Shown: piece by piece, positions 29,060 to 38,175 of the stretch
Layout of the letters: each line of letters opens with the position of its first letter
Position numbering within the stretch: the first letter of the stretch is position 1
Assembly: GCF_001911425.1 (NCBI RefSeq)
Contig: NZ_MPPL01000001.1
Coordinates: forward strand, 3,636,255-3,700,254
Length of the DNA: 64,000 bases
Origin: Mucilaginibacter polytrichastri
GTDB taxonomy: Bacteria; Bacteroidota; Bacteroidia; Sphingobacteriales; Sphingobacteriaceae
Reading direction: 5' to 3'
The notes under the pieces: model-generated
Database searches by the model: none
Told to the model about the DNA's origin: nothing
Seen by the model: only the letters and a program-made list of their open reading frames with translations
Position numbers and translations under genes: made by a program

Positions 29060-30376
29060 ATGAAGAAATTTATAACCACCATATTTTCCCTGTGCCTTAT
29101 CATTAGTGCAGGTACAGCCCAATCCTTGCCTACCAATACCACCACCTCTTTTATGGTGAATGGACTAAAAGTAATATTTAAGCCCACAGTTAAAGATGTG
29201 ATCAGCGTGCGGATGTATTACCGTGGCGGCGTATACAATTACCCGGGCATGCAGGCTGGTATAGAAAGTCTGGCCCTGAAAGCGGCTACTGAATGCGGCA
29301 CCAAGAAATATAATGCCGACAAATTCCGCGACCTGGCCGATGAATTTGGGGTATCCATAGGCGGTACATCAACCTACGATTATGGTAATATTGGTATTGA
29401 TTGCGTAGCCAAATACTTTAACCAAAGCTGGGATCTGTTTGCCGAGGCCATCAACAACCCGGTATTTGAAGAAGCCGAAGTACAACTACTGAAATCGAAA
29501 CAGATTACTTACGCCAACGGCCAGCAAAGCGACCCCGACCAGCACCTGGATGATCTGCTGGCACAAAACGCCTTTGCCGGTACACCTTACGCTACCGATC
29601 CTGATGGTAACGAGCAAACCTTAAGCACCTTCAACAGCGCCGATCTGAAAGAATACTATTACAACTTGCTGAATAAGAACCGCATGTTTATTGTAGTGGC
29701 GGGCAACGTTACCCGGCAGCAAATTGAAGAAAAGATCAAAGCTAGTTTTGCCACCCTCCCAGAAAAACCATATACCGCGCCAAGCCCTAAACCACCGGTT
29801 TGGAAAGAGAATAAATTGGATGTAGAAAGCCGCCAGCTGGCTACTAATTATATAGCGGCTGCCTTTAATGCACCACCTGTAAACAGTCCCGATTTTTTGG
29901 CCTACCGGATGGGTATTTCGGCCTTTGGCGGTACCTTATTTAATGAGCTGCGCACCAAGCTCAACCTGTCTTATGATCCTGCTGCTTATGCCGTATCCTT
30001 ACAAATGGCTTATGGCGTACTCAAGGTGAGTACAAACAGCCCCAAACAAGCCGTAGAAGCAACCGACAGAACCCTGAGCCGCCTGAAAGAACTGGGCATC
30101 TCAGACGATGGTTTAAAATACCTGAAGAGCAGTTTTATCACCTCTAACTACATAAAACAGCAAGGCTCCGGAGCTATAACCTCCAACTTAGGCTCGGCCG
30201 AAATTAACGGAGGATGGGAGTTTGCCGAAAAAATGCCCGAACTGATTAATGCCGTAACCACAGAACAGATTAACGCAGCCATGCTAAAATACATTGGCGG
30301 CTTGCGCTGGACTTACCTTGGCGACCCTGACCTTGCCAAACAAGCATTAGATGCCTTTAGCACCCAGGTACATTAA
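29060..30376 (+). CDS. M16 family protein without zinc motif (inactive partner)
   Basis: 438 residues with a signal peptide (ISAGTAQ). The M16 fold is recognisable (VKDVISVRMYYRGGVYNYPG, EYYYNLLNKNRMFIVVAGNVT, GGTLFNELRTKLNLSYDPAAYA). The place of the HxxEH motif reads GIESLAL at residues 67-73, so no metal site. The C-terminal FNELRTKLNLSYD holds the R/Y pair that in other M16 proteins completes the partner's active site. It follows the active M16 gene after a 142-base gap. Confidence 0.9.
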   Translation: MKKFITTIFSLCLIISAGTAQSLPTNTTTSFMVNGLKVIFKPTVKDVISVRMYYRGGVYNYPGMQAGIESLALKAATECGTKKYNADKFRDLADEFGVSIGGTSTYDYGNIGIDCVAKYFNQSWDLFAEAINNPVFEEAEVQLLKSKQITYANGQQSDPDQHLDDLLAQNAFAGTPYATDPDGNEQTLSTFNSADLKEYYYNLLNKNRMFIVVAGNVTRQQIEEKIKASFATLPEKPYTAPSPKPPVWKENKLDVESRQLATNYIAAAFNAPPVNSPDFLAYRMGISAFGGTLFNELRTKLNLSYDPAAYAVSLQMAYGVLKVSTNSPKQAVEATDRTLSRLKELGISDDGLKYLKSSFITSNYIKQQGSGAITSNLGSAEINGGWEFAEKMPELINAVTTEQINAAMLKYIGGLRWTYLGDPDLAKQALDAFSTQVH

Positions 30377-30837
30377 TAGTGATGGATAATGGTAAAATAA
30401 AAAGTCCAGAATATTAAAAAGATCTGTAGCGGCAACCTAAAAAGCAGGTAATACATACCGGGGCCGCTAAAGTCGCCCTCTTCCATATTTACCCTTCGCT
30501 GTGTGGCATACACATTGGCGGGCAGCATGGCTATTAAAAAAACCACCAGCAGGTAACCTGCTGTAACCCTTGTTTCGGCAATCATTATCCCTGCGGCGCC
30601 AGCTATTTCAATTAAACCGGTAATAATAACAATCAGCTTTTTAACGGCATTGGGTATAAACGGCGGCACCATCAAAATCATGCCTTTTATAAATACAAAA
30701 TGCGCCAGTGAGGTAAATAGCAGCATCACGCACAAAGCCAGCCGCCCGCTAAAAAACAAGTCTTCGCGTTGCTGAAAGGCGTAGGTAAAAAGCATTGTTA
30801 ATCCAAAAACCGAGGCTAAAACTATAAGTGGTTTCAT
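30373..30837 (-). CDS. DoxX-like membrane protein
   Basis: About 154 residues from the ATG at 30837. An upstream GTG extension to 30918 is not supported by family length. Four hydrophobic segments (VLASVFGLTMLFTYAF, LALCVMLLFTSLAHFVF, IVIITGLIEIAGAAGIMI, LLVVFLIAMLPANVYATQRRV) match DoxX-like proteins of unknown function in Bacteroidota. It overlaps the convergent M16 gene by 4 bases. Confidence 0.72.
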   Translation of the reverse strand: MKPLIVLASVFGLTMLFTYAFQQREDLFFSGRLALCVMLLFTSLAHFVFIKGMILMVPPFIPNAVKKLIVIITGLIEIAGAAGIMIAETRVTAGYLLVVFLIAMLPANVYATQRRVNMEEGDFSGPGMYYLLFRLPLQIFLIFWTFYFTIIHHY

Positions 30838-31114
30838 CTGAAAAACATAAGGGGTAAATAATTTACAATTGGTTAACATAAATGTAGTCAATCCGGCACT
30901 ATTTAACACTTTCTGCACAAACTTTTCTCAACAAATAACAGGTACGGCCTGTTGTATTTTGTAAGTTTGATATAAAAAAATTGCCACCCTGTAAGCCCAT
31001 AAAATTGCTGCTAAATGTGCTTTGAACTTCACTTTTGATCAATAAAGTTTCAGCTTTTGGATAGCTCTCAGGCTTGGCAGATCATCACATTAATACCCTT
31101 AACAAAACATAGCT

Positions 31115-32173
31115 ATGTCGTACCAAAAAATCACAGACCTGTTAGGTAAAGAAGCGGACTCCCTTTTACAGCACGCATGTAAAACCTTCCCTAAAGAGCT
31201 GTTACATGCCCCATCCCCCGATTTTATTGACAACGTATTTGTAAACAGCAACCGCAACCCGCAGGTGTTACGTAACCTGGCTGCTATTTACAACCACGGC
31301 CGCTTAGGCGGTACGGGCTATTTGTCGATACTACCGGTAGACCAGGGCATTGAGCATACCGCAGGTGCATCGTTCGCCAAGAACCCGATGTACTTCGACC
31401 CGGAAAATATTATTAAGCTGGCACTGGAAGCCGGATCAAACGCGGTGGCTACCACCTTTGGCAACCTGGCCAGTGTGGCCCGTAAATATGCCCACAAAAT
31501 CCCTTTCCTGGTAAAGCTAAACCATAACGAACTGCTGACCTACCCAACCAAGTACGACCAGATTATGTTCGGTTCGGTAGAAGATGCATGGAACTTGGGT
31601 GCAGCCGCAGTTGGCGCTACCATTTATTTCGGTTCCGAAGAATCCGACCGCCAGATTGTGGAAGTTGCCAAAGCTTTTGAACGTGCCCACCAACTAGGCC
31701 TGCCTACCGTTTTGTGGTGCTACACACGCAACAACGCCTTTAAAAAAGACGGCGTGAATTATGAAACCGCCGCCGATATTACCGCACAGGCCAACCACCT
31801 TGGTGTAACCATACAGGCCGACATTATTAAACAAAAAATGCCGGATGTAAACGCAGGCTTTACCACCATCGGTTTCTCTAAAACAGACCCATTGATGTAC
31901 AGTGAACTCACCACCGACCACCCGATTGATATGTGCCGCTACCAGGTAGCCAACTGCTACATGGGCCGTGCCGGGCTCATCAACTCAGGAGGCGAATCCA
32001 AAGGCGCAAGCGACCTGGCCGATTCTGTAAAAAACGCCGTGATTAACAAACGCGCCGGTGGCTCGGGGTTAATATTAGGCCGCCGCTCTTTCCAACGCCC
32101 TTTTGCTGAGGGTGTAGACTTTTTGCATAATATACAGGATGTGTATTTGGCAAAGGAGATAGGGTTAGCGTAA
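31115..32173 (+). CDS. fbaB: Class I fructose-bisphosphate aldolase (DhnA/FbaB type)
   Basis: 352 residues. It cleaves fructose 1,6-bisphosphate to the two triose phosphates through a lysine Schiff base. The archaeal-type class I aldolase pattern is visible: LSILPVDQGIEHTAGASFA (about 69-87), FLVKLNHNELLTYPT, VGATIYFGSEESDRQI, and the later WCYTRNN and INSGGESKGA segments. The N-terminal helix matches the long form used in many bacteria. No operon partner. A C-rich inverted repeat lies 17 bases after its stop. Confidence 0.9.
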   Translation: MSYQKITDLLGKEADSLLQHACKTFPKELLHAPSPDFIDNVFVNSNRNPQVLRNLAAIYNHGRLGGTGYLSILPVDQGIEHTAGASFAKNPMYFDPENIIKLALEAGSNAVATTFGNLASVARKYAHKIPFLVKLNHNELLTYPTKYDQIMFGSVEDAWNLGAAAVGATIYFGSEESDRQIVEVAKAFERAHQLGLPTVLWCYTRNNAFKKDGVNYETAADITAQANHLGVTIQADIIKQKMPDVNAGFTTIGFSKTDPLMYSELTTDHPIDMCRYQVANCYMGRAGLINSGGESKGASDLADSVKNAVINKRAGGSGLILGRRSFQRPFAEGVDFLHNIQDVYLAKEIGLA

Positions 32174-32190
32174 GCGTTAAATAATAACCC

Positions 32191-32324
32191 AATTCCCTCC
32201 CCTGGGAGGGGTGTGATGGAATTGTGTAGTGGCAGGGAGGGGTTTGTACAGTTTGATTAGCAAACTTCATAAACCCCTCCCTGCATTTGCGCTCAGTCAG
32301 CCGCCCCCTCCCCGAGGAGGGAAT
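32191..32324. repeat. C-rich inverted repeat, family D, copy 1
   Basis: Outer arms AATTCCCTCCCCTGGGAGGG at 32191 and its counterpart CCCCGAGGAGGGAAT ending near 32324. An inner hairpin has arms GGCAGGGAGGGGTTT and AAACCCCTCCCTGC. The nested arrangement resembles the copies at 34391 and 41217. It lies between the convergent aldolase and M28 genes and could also terminate both. Confidence 0.7.
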
Positions 32325-32335
32325 GATAAAATTGT

Positions 32336-33988
32336 CTACCTCTTCAAATAACTTTCCCTTACCGCTTTAAACTCCGATCCTGATTTCCATTGCGGCCATT
32401 CGTTGCTGTAGGCTAATTTTTTGCCGACTAAAAACACCAGTTGCAGATCCTGTATGGTTCCGCTTACATCCCATTTGGCGGCATCGTACTCGTCGTTAGG
32501 TTTGTGGTATACGCTGGTGTTATAGTAATCGTGCATTTTCAGGCCGGCTTCTTTGCCCTGGGTTACCAGGTCTGTGCCGGTTTCGATGTATAGCGCAGGG
32601 ACGCCAATTTTGGCAAAGTTAAAGTGATCTGACCGAAAATACATCCCTTTAGACGGCACAGCTTCGGGCTCTATATGGCGACCTTGCGTTTTGGCAGCGG
32701 CCGACAAGTAATCTTCGAGCTGCGATTGCCCGTAACCTACTACAGATATATCTTTGGTTTTCCCGTAAGGATAAAACATGTCCATATTGATATCGGCCAC
32801 CGTTTTATTTTTGGGGAACACCGGGTTCTCGGCATAATAGGCAGATCCCCAAAGGCCCTGCTCTTCTGCTGTAACCGACAGGAATATGATGGTACGTTCG
32901 GGCTTAACTTTTAAACCTTTAAATACCTTGGCCAGTTCCAGTAAACCTGCTGTTCCGCTGCCATTGTCAATAGCGCCATTGTAAATACTATCGCCTTTTG
33001 CATCCGGTTTGCTGATACCGAAGTGGTCCCAATGTGCAGAATAAATAATGCATTCATCAGCATGTTTGGTACCGGTAATTTTGGCAATTACGTTATGCGA
33101 TTGGTTATAGGTGCAAGTTGTACTCAGGCCGGTAGTGATGTTTAATTTCAAAGATTCGCCTTTAAAACCCGGGGCCAAAGCTTTAGCAAGCATCGTTTTA
33201 TAATCTGTGCCGATGGTAGCAAACAACTTTTCGGAAGCAGGCAGGGTTAACCAACCTTCAAAAGCACTTTTGTAGCTTTCGTGCCCGCGCGGGTCGAGGT
33301 ATAGTTTTGATGCCTTCCAGCTATTAGCCACAACGCTGAAACCATAGGCAGCCGGGGCTGTATCGTGAATAATTAAACAACCTTTGGCACCGTGTTTTGC
33401 AGCCTCGTCATACTTGTAAGTCCAGCGGCCATAGTAGGTCATGGTTTTGCCTTTAAACTGTTTGGCATCATAATAACCGGGGTCATTAACAAGCACTACC
33501 ACAATTTTGCCTTTCACATCCAGCCCGGCATAATCATCGTGGTTAAACTCCGGCGCCGAGATACCAAAACCTGCAAATACCAGTTCTTCATTCTTCAGGT
33601 CGATGCGGGCATCGGTTCTGCGCGTCCACAAAACGTAATCTTTTAAACCTTCCAGGTCGAAACTGGCATTGGCACCAGTCACTTTCATTTGTGGGTCGGG
33701 GTTTGTATAAATAGATACCATCGGCACGGGCTGCAAAAAGCTGCCTTTATTGCCCGGCTCTAAGCCCAAAGCTTTAAACTGCTGTTCTAAATAGTTTAGC
33801 GTTGCGGTTTCTCCTTTGCTAAATGGCAGGCGGCCCATTAATTTATCAGATGATACCTCGCTTACGTATTTGCGGTAACTAGCCTCACTGAAGCTATTTA
33901 ATCCGTCGGCCGTTTGAGCCAGTGCCGGGTATAAGCTGCCTGTTAAGCAGGCTGTAAGCAGAGATAACTTTATGTTTTTGATATTCAT
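32336..33988 (-). CDS. M28 family metallopeptidase
   Basis: 550 residues with signal peptide (GSLYPALAQT). The M28 zinc ligands are visible: IIYSAHWDHFG (His-x-Asp), IDNGSGTAGLLELAK (bridging Asp), VTAEEQGLWGS (Glu-Glu), MDMFYPY (Asp), and FRSDHFNFAKIG (His). An inserted domain with PA-like sequence (VKGKIVVVLVNDPGY) sits at 160-250. It is an exported aminopeptidase by family, and the specificity is unknown. Confidence 0.93.
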   Translation of the reverse strand: MNIKNIKLSLLTACLTGSLYPALAQTADGLNSFSEASYRKYVSEVSSDKLMGRLPFSKGETATLNYLEQQFKALGLEPGNKGSFLQPVPMVSIYTNPDPQMKVTGANASFDLEGLKDYVLWTRRTDARIDLKNEELVFAGFGISAPEFNHDDYAGLDVKGKIVVVLVNDPGYYDAKQFKGKTMTYYGRWTYKYDEAAKHGAKGCLIIHDTAPAAYGFSVVANSWKASKLYLDPRGHESYKSAFEGWLTLPASEKLFATIGTDYKTMLAKALAPGFKGESLKLNITTGLSTTCTYNQSHNVIAKITGTKHADECIIYSAHWDHFGISKPDAKGDSIYNGAIDNGSGTAGLLELAKVFKGLKVKPERTIIFLSVTAEEQGLWGSAYYAENPVFPKNKTVADINMDMFYPYGKTKDISVVGYGQSQLEDYLSAAAKTQGRHIEPEAVPSKGMYFRSDHFNFAKIGVPALYIETGTDLVTQGKEAGLKMHDYYNTSVYHKPNDEYDAAKWDVSGTIQDLQLVFLVGKKLAYSNEWPQWKSGSEFKAVRESYLKR

Positions 33989-34070
33989 AGATGCGTTATT
34001 TTATTGGGCCGGCAAAATACGCATCAGAATTCTCAGAATTAATGAATTATCAGAATTCTTTTTTCGTTAT

Positions 34071-34152
34071 GTCATATCTAACGTATGCGAAATATTTTCT
34101 TCAACATGGTGAGCATAGCGAAGAAGATCCTTCACTCCGTTCCGGATGACAA
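34071..34152. repeat. Dispersed inverted repeat, family C, copy 2
   Basis: GTCATATCTAACG at 34071 and GTTCCGGATGACAA ending 34152 flank GAAATATTTTCTTC and GAAGAAGATCC, matching the copies at 19648 and 45461. It belongs to the 536-base gap 33989-34524, which also holds a -7 promoter element and a family D repeat. Confidence 0.65.
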
Positions 34153-34369
34153 TTTTAAGTAAATATTTAAAGTGAATAACTAAACTATTAATATCCGTTC
34201 CGGGCCTGGCCCGAACACCTGCAATTGAATACAGATAATTTCCCTCATTCTATTTCATTTTAAAACAGGTTTGTTAATACCCTCGGCATTAAGAGCATTA
34301 CAAAGAAAACAAACAGAATAATAACTTTTCGTGACGTAAGTGTGTCACAAGTAAAATCACATTAATTAT

Positions 34370-34377
34370 TACTTTTG
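34370..34377 (+). promoter_or_regulatory. Bacteroidota -7 promoter element upstream of the UbiD-type gene
   Basis: TACTTTTG matches TAnnTTTG exactly. A small palindrome (GTGAC 34331-34335 and GTCAC 34344-34348) lies just upstream of where a -33 element would be. The gene starts at 34525, so the message would have a leader of about 150 bases that includes the family D repeat. An alternative is a promoter closer to the gene that I do not see. Confidence 0.35.
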
Positions 34378-34390
34378 AGGCAGTCTGAAT

Positions 34391-34497
34391 GGCCCGTGCG
34401 ATTCCCCTCTTAAGAGGGGCAAGGGTGTGTCTTTCTACCGAATAACACACCCCCTGCCATCACACAATTCCGGCCCGCCCCCTCTCAAGAGGGGAAT
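34391..34497. repeat. C-rich inverted repeat, family D, copy 2
   Basis: Outer arms ATTCCCCTCTTAAGAGGGG at 34401 and CCCTCTCAAGAGGGGAAT ending 34497. An inner pair GGGTGTGT and ACACACCC sits around a CTTTCTACCG-like centre. It is an intact counterpart of the copy that the insertion sequence at 46690 interrupts. Confidence 0.72.
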
Positions 34498-34524
34498 TGA
34501 AAAAGCTCAGACTTATTACATTAC

Positions 34525-36354
34525 ATGGGTTACAAAAGCTTACAAGCCTGTATTACCGATCTGGAAAAACACGGTCACCTCATCCGCATTAAAGAAGAGG
34601 TTGACCCTTATTTAGAAATGGCTGCCATACACCTGCGTGTGTTTGAGCAGCAGGGCCCTGCCCTGCTTTTTGAAAAAGTAAAGGGCAGCAAATTCCCGGC
34701 AGTATCTAACCTGTTTGGCACGCTGGAGCGGTCGGAGTTTATTTTCAGGGATACGCTAGAGAAGATCAAAACGCTGGTTGACATTAAAAGCGACCCCATG
34801 CTGGCCATCAAAAACCCTTTTAAATATGCCAACGTTGCACTAACCGCCCTCTCTGCCCTGCCCATGAAATTGAGCAGCAGTTATATTAAAAATTTCAGCA
34901 AAACTACCATCAGCGCTTTACCGCAGATTGTAAACTGGCCCATGGATGGCGGCCCATTTGTAACCATGCCCCAGGTTTACACCGAAGACATACACAAGCC
35001 AGGCATCATGAACGCCAACCTGGGTATGTACCGCATCCAGTTGGGTGGTAACGACTATATTCAGGATAAAGAGATCGGTTTGCACTATCAATTGCACCGG
35101 GGTATCGGCATCCATCAAACCAAGGCTAATGCCAAAGGCGAACCGCTTAAAGTAAGCATTTTTGTAGGTGGACCACCATCGCACCCTGTTGGCGCAGTTA
35201 TGCCCCTGCCCGAAGGTTTGTCTGAAATGATTTTTGCCGGCGCTTTGGGTAATCGCCGTTTCCGCTACTTCTATGATCCCGAAGGTTTCTGTATTTCTGC
35301 CGACGCCGATTTCGTGATCACCGGCACAGTAATGCCGCATGAGAATAAACCCGAAGGTCCGTTTGGCGATCACCTGGGGTATTATAGCTTAACGCATCCT
35401 TTCCCGCTGATGAAGGTGCATAACGTGTACCACCGCAAGGATGCTATCTGGTCGTTCACAGTGGTAGGCCGTCCACCGCAGGAGGATACCAGCTTCGGCG
35501 CGCTCATTCATGAGATCACAGGTTCGGCATTGCCAAAAGAGATCCCCGGCCTGCATGCTGTTAACGCGGTTGATGCTGCGGGTGTACACCCTTTATTATT
35601 TGCCACAGGCAGCGAGCGTTATACCCCTTATATTAAAGAGCGTAAACCGCAAGAGATATTGACCATTGCCAACCACATTTTCGGCAAAAACCAGCTGAGT
35701 TTGGCTAAGTACCTGTTTATTGCTGCACAGGAGGACGACCCAACATTGGATGTGAACAACATCTATGCGTTTCTGAAACATTGTCTCGAGCGGATTGATT
35801 TAACCCGCGACCTGCACTTCCATACCCGTACCACCATAGATACCCTCGACTACAGCGGCAGCAGCCTGAACAGCGGCAGTAAAGTAGCCATAACCGTAGC
35901 TGGTGATGTAAAAAGAGACCTTTGGACTATTACACCTACCGACTTTACTTTACCCGGAATTTTTACGGTCCATCAATTAGCTATGCCTGGAGTACTGGCC
36001 GTTAAAGCACCTAAATACATTAACGAACAAGAAACAGAAAAGCTGATATCTGTATTGAACGATCATCTCCAAGCTGCAGATCTTAACGGCCTGCCATTAA
36101 TAGTTTTATGTGACGATGCCGAATTTACCGCTGCAACCATCAATAACCTGGTTTGGGTTACGTTTACACGCAGCAACCCATCGCACGATATTTTTGGTAT
36201 CAATAGTTTTACAGAGCATAAACACTGGGGTTGCAAAGGCCCGCTGATTATTGATGCCCGCATGAAACCGCACCACGCACCCGAGCTGATTAAAGACCCT
36301 GAAGTGGAAAAGAAAGTGGATTTATTAGTTGACAACGCATGGTTTAAGAAGTAG
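34525..36354 (+). CDS. UbiD family decarboxylase
   Basis: 609 residues, the size of the Bacteroidota UbiD-type enzyme often named menaquinone biosynthesis decarboxylase. UbiD enzymes use prenylated FMN to decarboxylate aromatic or polyprenyl substrates. Motifs include GPALLFEKVKGSKFPAVSNLFGT, QLGGNDYIQDKEIGLHYQLHRGIG, VSIFVGGPPSHPVGAVMPLPEG and NKPEGPFGDHLGYYSLTHPFPLM (catalytic Glu in PEGPFGDHLGYY). A partner UbiX-type prenyltransferase is not in the window. dapA follows after 122 bases, with no obvious link. Confidence 0.9.
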   Translation: MGYKSLQACITDLEKHGHLIRIKEEVDPYLEMAAIHLRVFEQQGPALLFEKVKGSKFPAVSNLFGTLERSEFIFRDTLEKIKTLVDIKSDPMLAIKNPFKYANVALTALSALPMKLSSSYIKNFSKTTISALPQIVNWPMDGGPFVTMPQVYTEDIHKPGIMNANLGMYRIQLGGNDYIQDKEIGLHYQLHRGIGIHQTKANAKGEPLKVSIFVGGPPSHPVGAVMPLPEGLSEMIFAGALGNRRFRYFYDPEGFCISADADFVITGTVMPHENKPEGPFGDHLGYYSLTHPFPLMKVHNVYHRKDAIWSFTVVGRPPQEDTSFGALIHEITGSALPKEIPGLHAVNAVDAAGVHPLLFATGSERYTPYIKERKPQEILTIANHIFGKNQLSLAKYLFIAAQEDDPTLDVNNIYAFLKHCLERIDLTRDLHFHTRTTIDTLDYSGSSLNSGSKVAITVAGDVKRDLWTITPTDFTLPGIFTVHQLAMPGVLAVKAPKYINEQETEKLISVLNDHLQAADLNGLPLIVLCDDAEFTAATINNLVWVTFTRSNPSHDIFGINSFTEHKHWGCKGPLIIDARMKPHHAPELIKDPEVEKKVDLLVDNAWFKK

Positions 36355-36476
36355 CAGTGGCAAGTGGCAGTAGCAGTTTTGTTTGTCAATTCCATAAACA
36401 TGGGCACGCATTCAACCTAATAAACGCAGTCAACTATTCACTTATTTGATTAAATTAGCACCCTTTATATTAAACC

Positions 36477-37361
36477 ATGAACAAATTTTACGGTACAGGG
36501 GTAGCCATGGTAACCCCATTTGACGGGAGCGGACAAGTTGATTACAACGCCCTGAAAAAGTTGATCGACTACCTGATTGAGGGTGGCATCGATTACCTGG
36601 TTTCATTAGGTACAACCGGCGAGAGCGCCACTTTAAATAAGGACGAGAAGAAGAAGGTTTGGGCATTTACTGCCGAAGTTAATAATGGCCGTGTACCATT
36701 GGTAGCCGGCATTGGCGGCAACAATACTGCCGAAGTTGTGGAAGAAATTAAAGCTTTTGATACCACAGGTTATGATGCCATACTTTCTGCCAGCCCTAAC
36801 TACAATAAGCCAACACAACAAGGTATTTACCTGCATTACAAAGCTATTGCCGAAGCAGCAACCCTGCCCATCATTTTATATAACGTACCCAGCCGTACCG
36901 GCAGCAACATCAGCGCCGATACTACGGTAAAACTGGCTAAAGATTTTAAGAATATTATCGGTATCAAAGAAGCATCAGGCAACTTCGATCAGCTGAATCA
37001 TATTATGCGCGATAAGCCCGAAGAGTTTTTGATGATCTCCGGCGATGACCCGATCTCGTTCCCGATGATTGCCATGGGGGCTGTGGGTGTGATCTCTGTG
37101 GTAGGTAATGCGTTGCCTAAACAGTTTTCTACCATGATTGATCTTTGCCTCGAAGGCAAATTTAAAGAAGCCCAACATGGCCATTTCGACCTGATTGAGT
37201 TTACCCGTTTAATGTTTGTTGACGGCAGCCCGGCCGGTGTTAAAACTGCGCTGAAAGAGATTGGCGTTTGCGATGATACGGTACGGTTGCCATTGGTACA
37301 AGTTAATGAGGACATTAAGGCGAAGATTATTGCGGAGACTAAACGCATAATTGGCGCTTAA
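36477..37361 (+). CDS. dapA: 4-hydroxy-tetrahydrodipicolinate synthase
   Basis: 294 residues, normal length. It condenses pyruvate with aspartate semialdehyde in the lysine and meso-diaminopimelate pathway. The active-site pieces are GTTGESATL (Thr-Thr), ILYNVPSRTG (Tyr), and GIKEASGN with the Schiff-base Lys of IGIKEASG. It is followed by a family B repeat and a very strong hairpin at 37469. Confidence 0.95.
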   Translation: MNKFYGTGVAMVTPFDGSGQVDYNALKKLIDYLIEGGIDYLVSLGTTGESATLNKDEKKKVWAFTAEVNNGRVPLVAGIGGNNTAEVVEEIKAFDTTGYDAILSASPNYNKPTQQGIYLHYKAIAEAATLPIILYNVPSRTGSNISADTTVKLAKDFKNIIGIKEASGNFDQLNHIMRDKPEEFLMISGDDPISFPMIAMGAVGVISVVGNALPKQFSTMIDLCLEGKFKEAQHGHFDLIEFTRLMFVDGSPAGVKTALKEIGVCDDTVRLPLVQVNEDIKAKIIAETKRIIGA

Positions 37362-37370
37362 ATAAAAATT

Positions 37371-37458
37371 TGGCATTGCGAGCGATAGCGTGGCAACCTC
37401 GTAGCTATACAAATCGAACAATGCATGCGACGAGATTGCTTCGTACCTCGCAAAGACA
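37371..37458. repeat. Dispersed inverted repeat, family B, copy 1
   Basis: TGGCATTGCGAGCGATAGCG at 37371 and ATTGCTTCGTACCTCGCAAA ending near 37454 form arms around GTGGCAACCTCGTAGCTATAC and ACGAGATTGC. Close relatives lie at 42349, 54208 (part) and 56913. Confidence 0.75.
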
Positions 37459-37468
37459 CAGGGGGATT

Positions 37469-37512
37469 AAAAGAGAAAGCCTCAAACGTTTCCGTTTGAG
37501 GCTTTCTCTTTT
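37469..37512. terminator. Strong bidirectional terminator
   Basis: A perfect 20-base stem (starting AAAAGAGAAAGCC at 37469, its reverse complement ending at 37512) with a 4-base TTTC loop, between the convergent dapA and CsbD-like genes. A and T runs at the stem ends allow termination in both directions. Confidence 0.88.
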
Positions 37513-37553
37513 ATGATTCGGTATTCAAATCCGAAATCGAGATTCCGAAATGA

Positions 37554-37739
37554 TTATAAACTATTAATCCACTTCACCAGCTCTTCGCGGGTTTTACCGG
37601 TTTTCTGTTGAAGCTTGCCCAGCGTTTCATCGTCTTTGCCCTCTTCGTGTGTTAAATCATCTTCGGTTAAATCACCGTAAGCTTGTTTTATCTTACCTTT
37701 CAACTCATTCCAGGTACCTTTTATTTCTAACTTATCCAT
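37554..37739 (-). CDS. CsbD family stress protein
   Basis: 61 residues from the ATG at 37739. The longer frame to 37817 adds a non-conserved N-terminus. The CsbD pattern is complete: [53 protein letters not shown]. Members are small general-stress proteins. It shares the strong bidirectional hairpin at 37469 with dapA. Confidence 0.9.
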   Translation of the reverse strand: MDKLEIKGTWNELKGKIKQAYGDLTEDDLTHEEGKDDETLGKLQQKTGKTREELVKWINSL

Positions 37740-37806
37740 GTTGGTTTTATTTAGATGTGTGTGTATAACAGTGCTAAATAAAATTGGTTTTAAGTTTTCT
37801 ATGAGA

Positions 37807-38166
37807 CTATCTTTCAACCTTTGCGCTAAAGAAGCTTTTCACAACCTCTATTACACCAACAATATGGTCATTAAAGATTTCAAGTTCTTCTGCAGGCACC
37901 CATAATTCATTATGAATAGGTCCACCCACATTTTGGACAGCAAATTTCTTTAAATATTCTTCATCAATAGCAAATTTGGTAACATGCCCAGATCCTGAAG
38001 CCGGCACATTCCAATCTCTTGCTATCTGTATTGCATAATCCTCGTTCATAACAGGATAAAAAATGGGCTGCTCTGGTAGTCTTGGCGGAAATTTCTTCCA
38101 GCCGGATGCTTCAATTAATGCAAGTTCCTCCGGCCCAACTGGCCTGTACAAAATAGTCTCTTTCAT
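37807..38166 (-). CDS. Conserved protein of unknown function (ADP-ribosylation/crystallin J1-like by name)
   Basis: 119 residues with no signal peptide. It has a compact pattern of [30 protein letters not shown] and [26 protein letters not shown] recall similar proteins being named ADP-ribosylation/crystallin J1 in annotations, but no catalytic motif supports that name. It lies 9 bases downstream of acs on the same strand and may be co-transcribed with it. Confidence 0.7.
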   Translation of the reverse strand: MKETILYRPVGPEELALIEASGWKKFPPRLPEQPIFYPVMNEDYAIQIARDWNVPASGSGHVTKFAIDEEYLKKFAVQNVGGPIHNELWVPAEELEIFNDHIVGVIEVVKSFFSAKVER

Positions 38167-38175
38167 ATATTTAAA

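Noticed and set aside
34331-34348. CRP-type binding site upstream of the UbiD-type gene
   Set aside because: The half-sites GTGAC and GTCAC have the wrong spacing for the usual TGTGA-N6-TCACA pattern, so it is only a weak palindrome.
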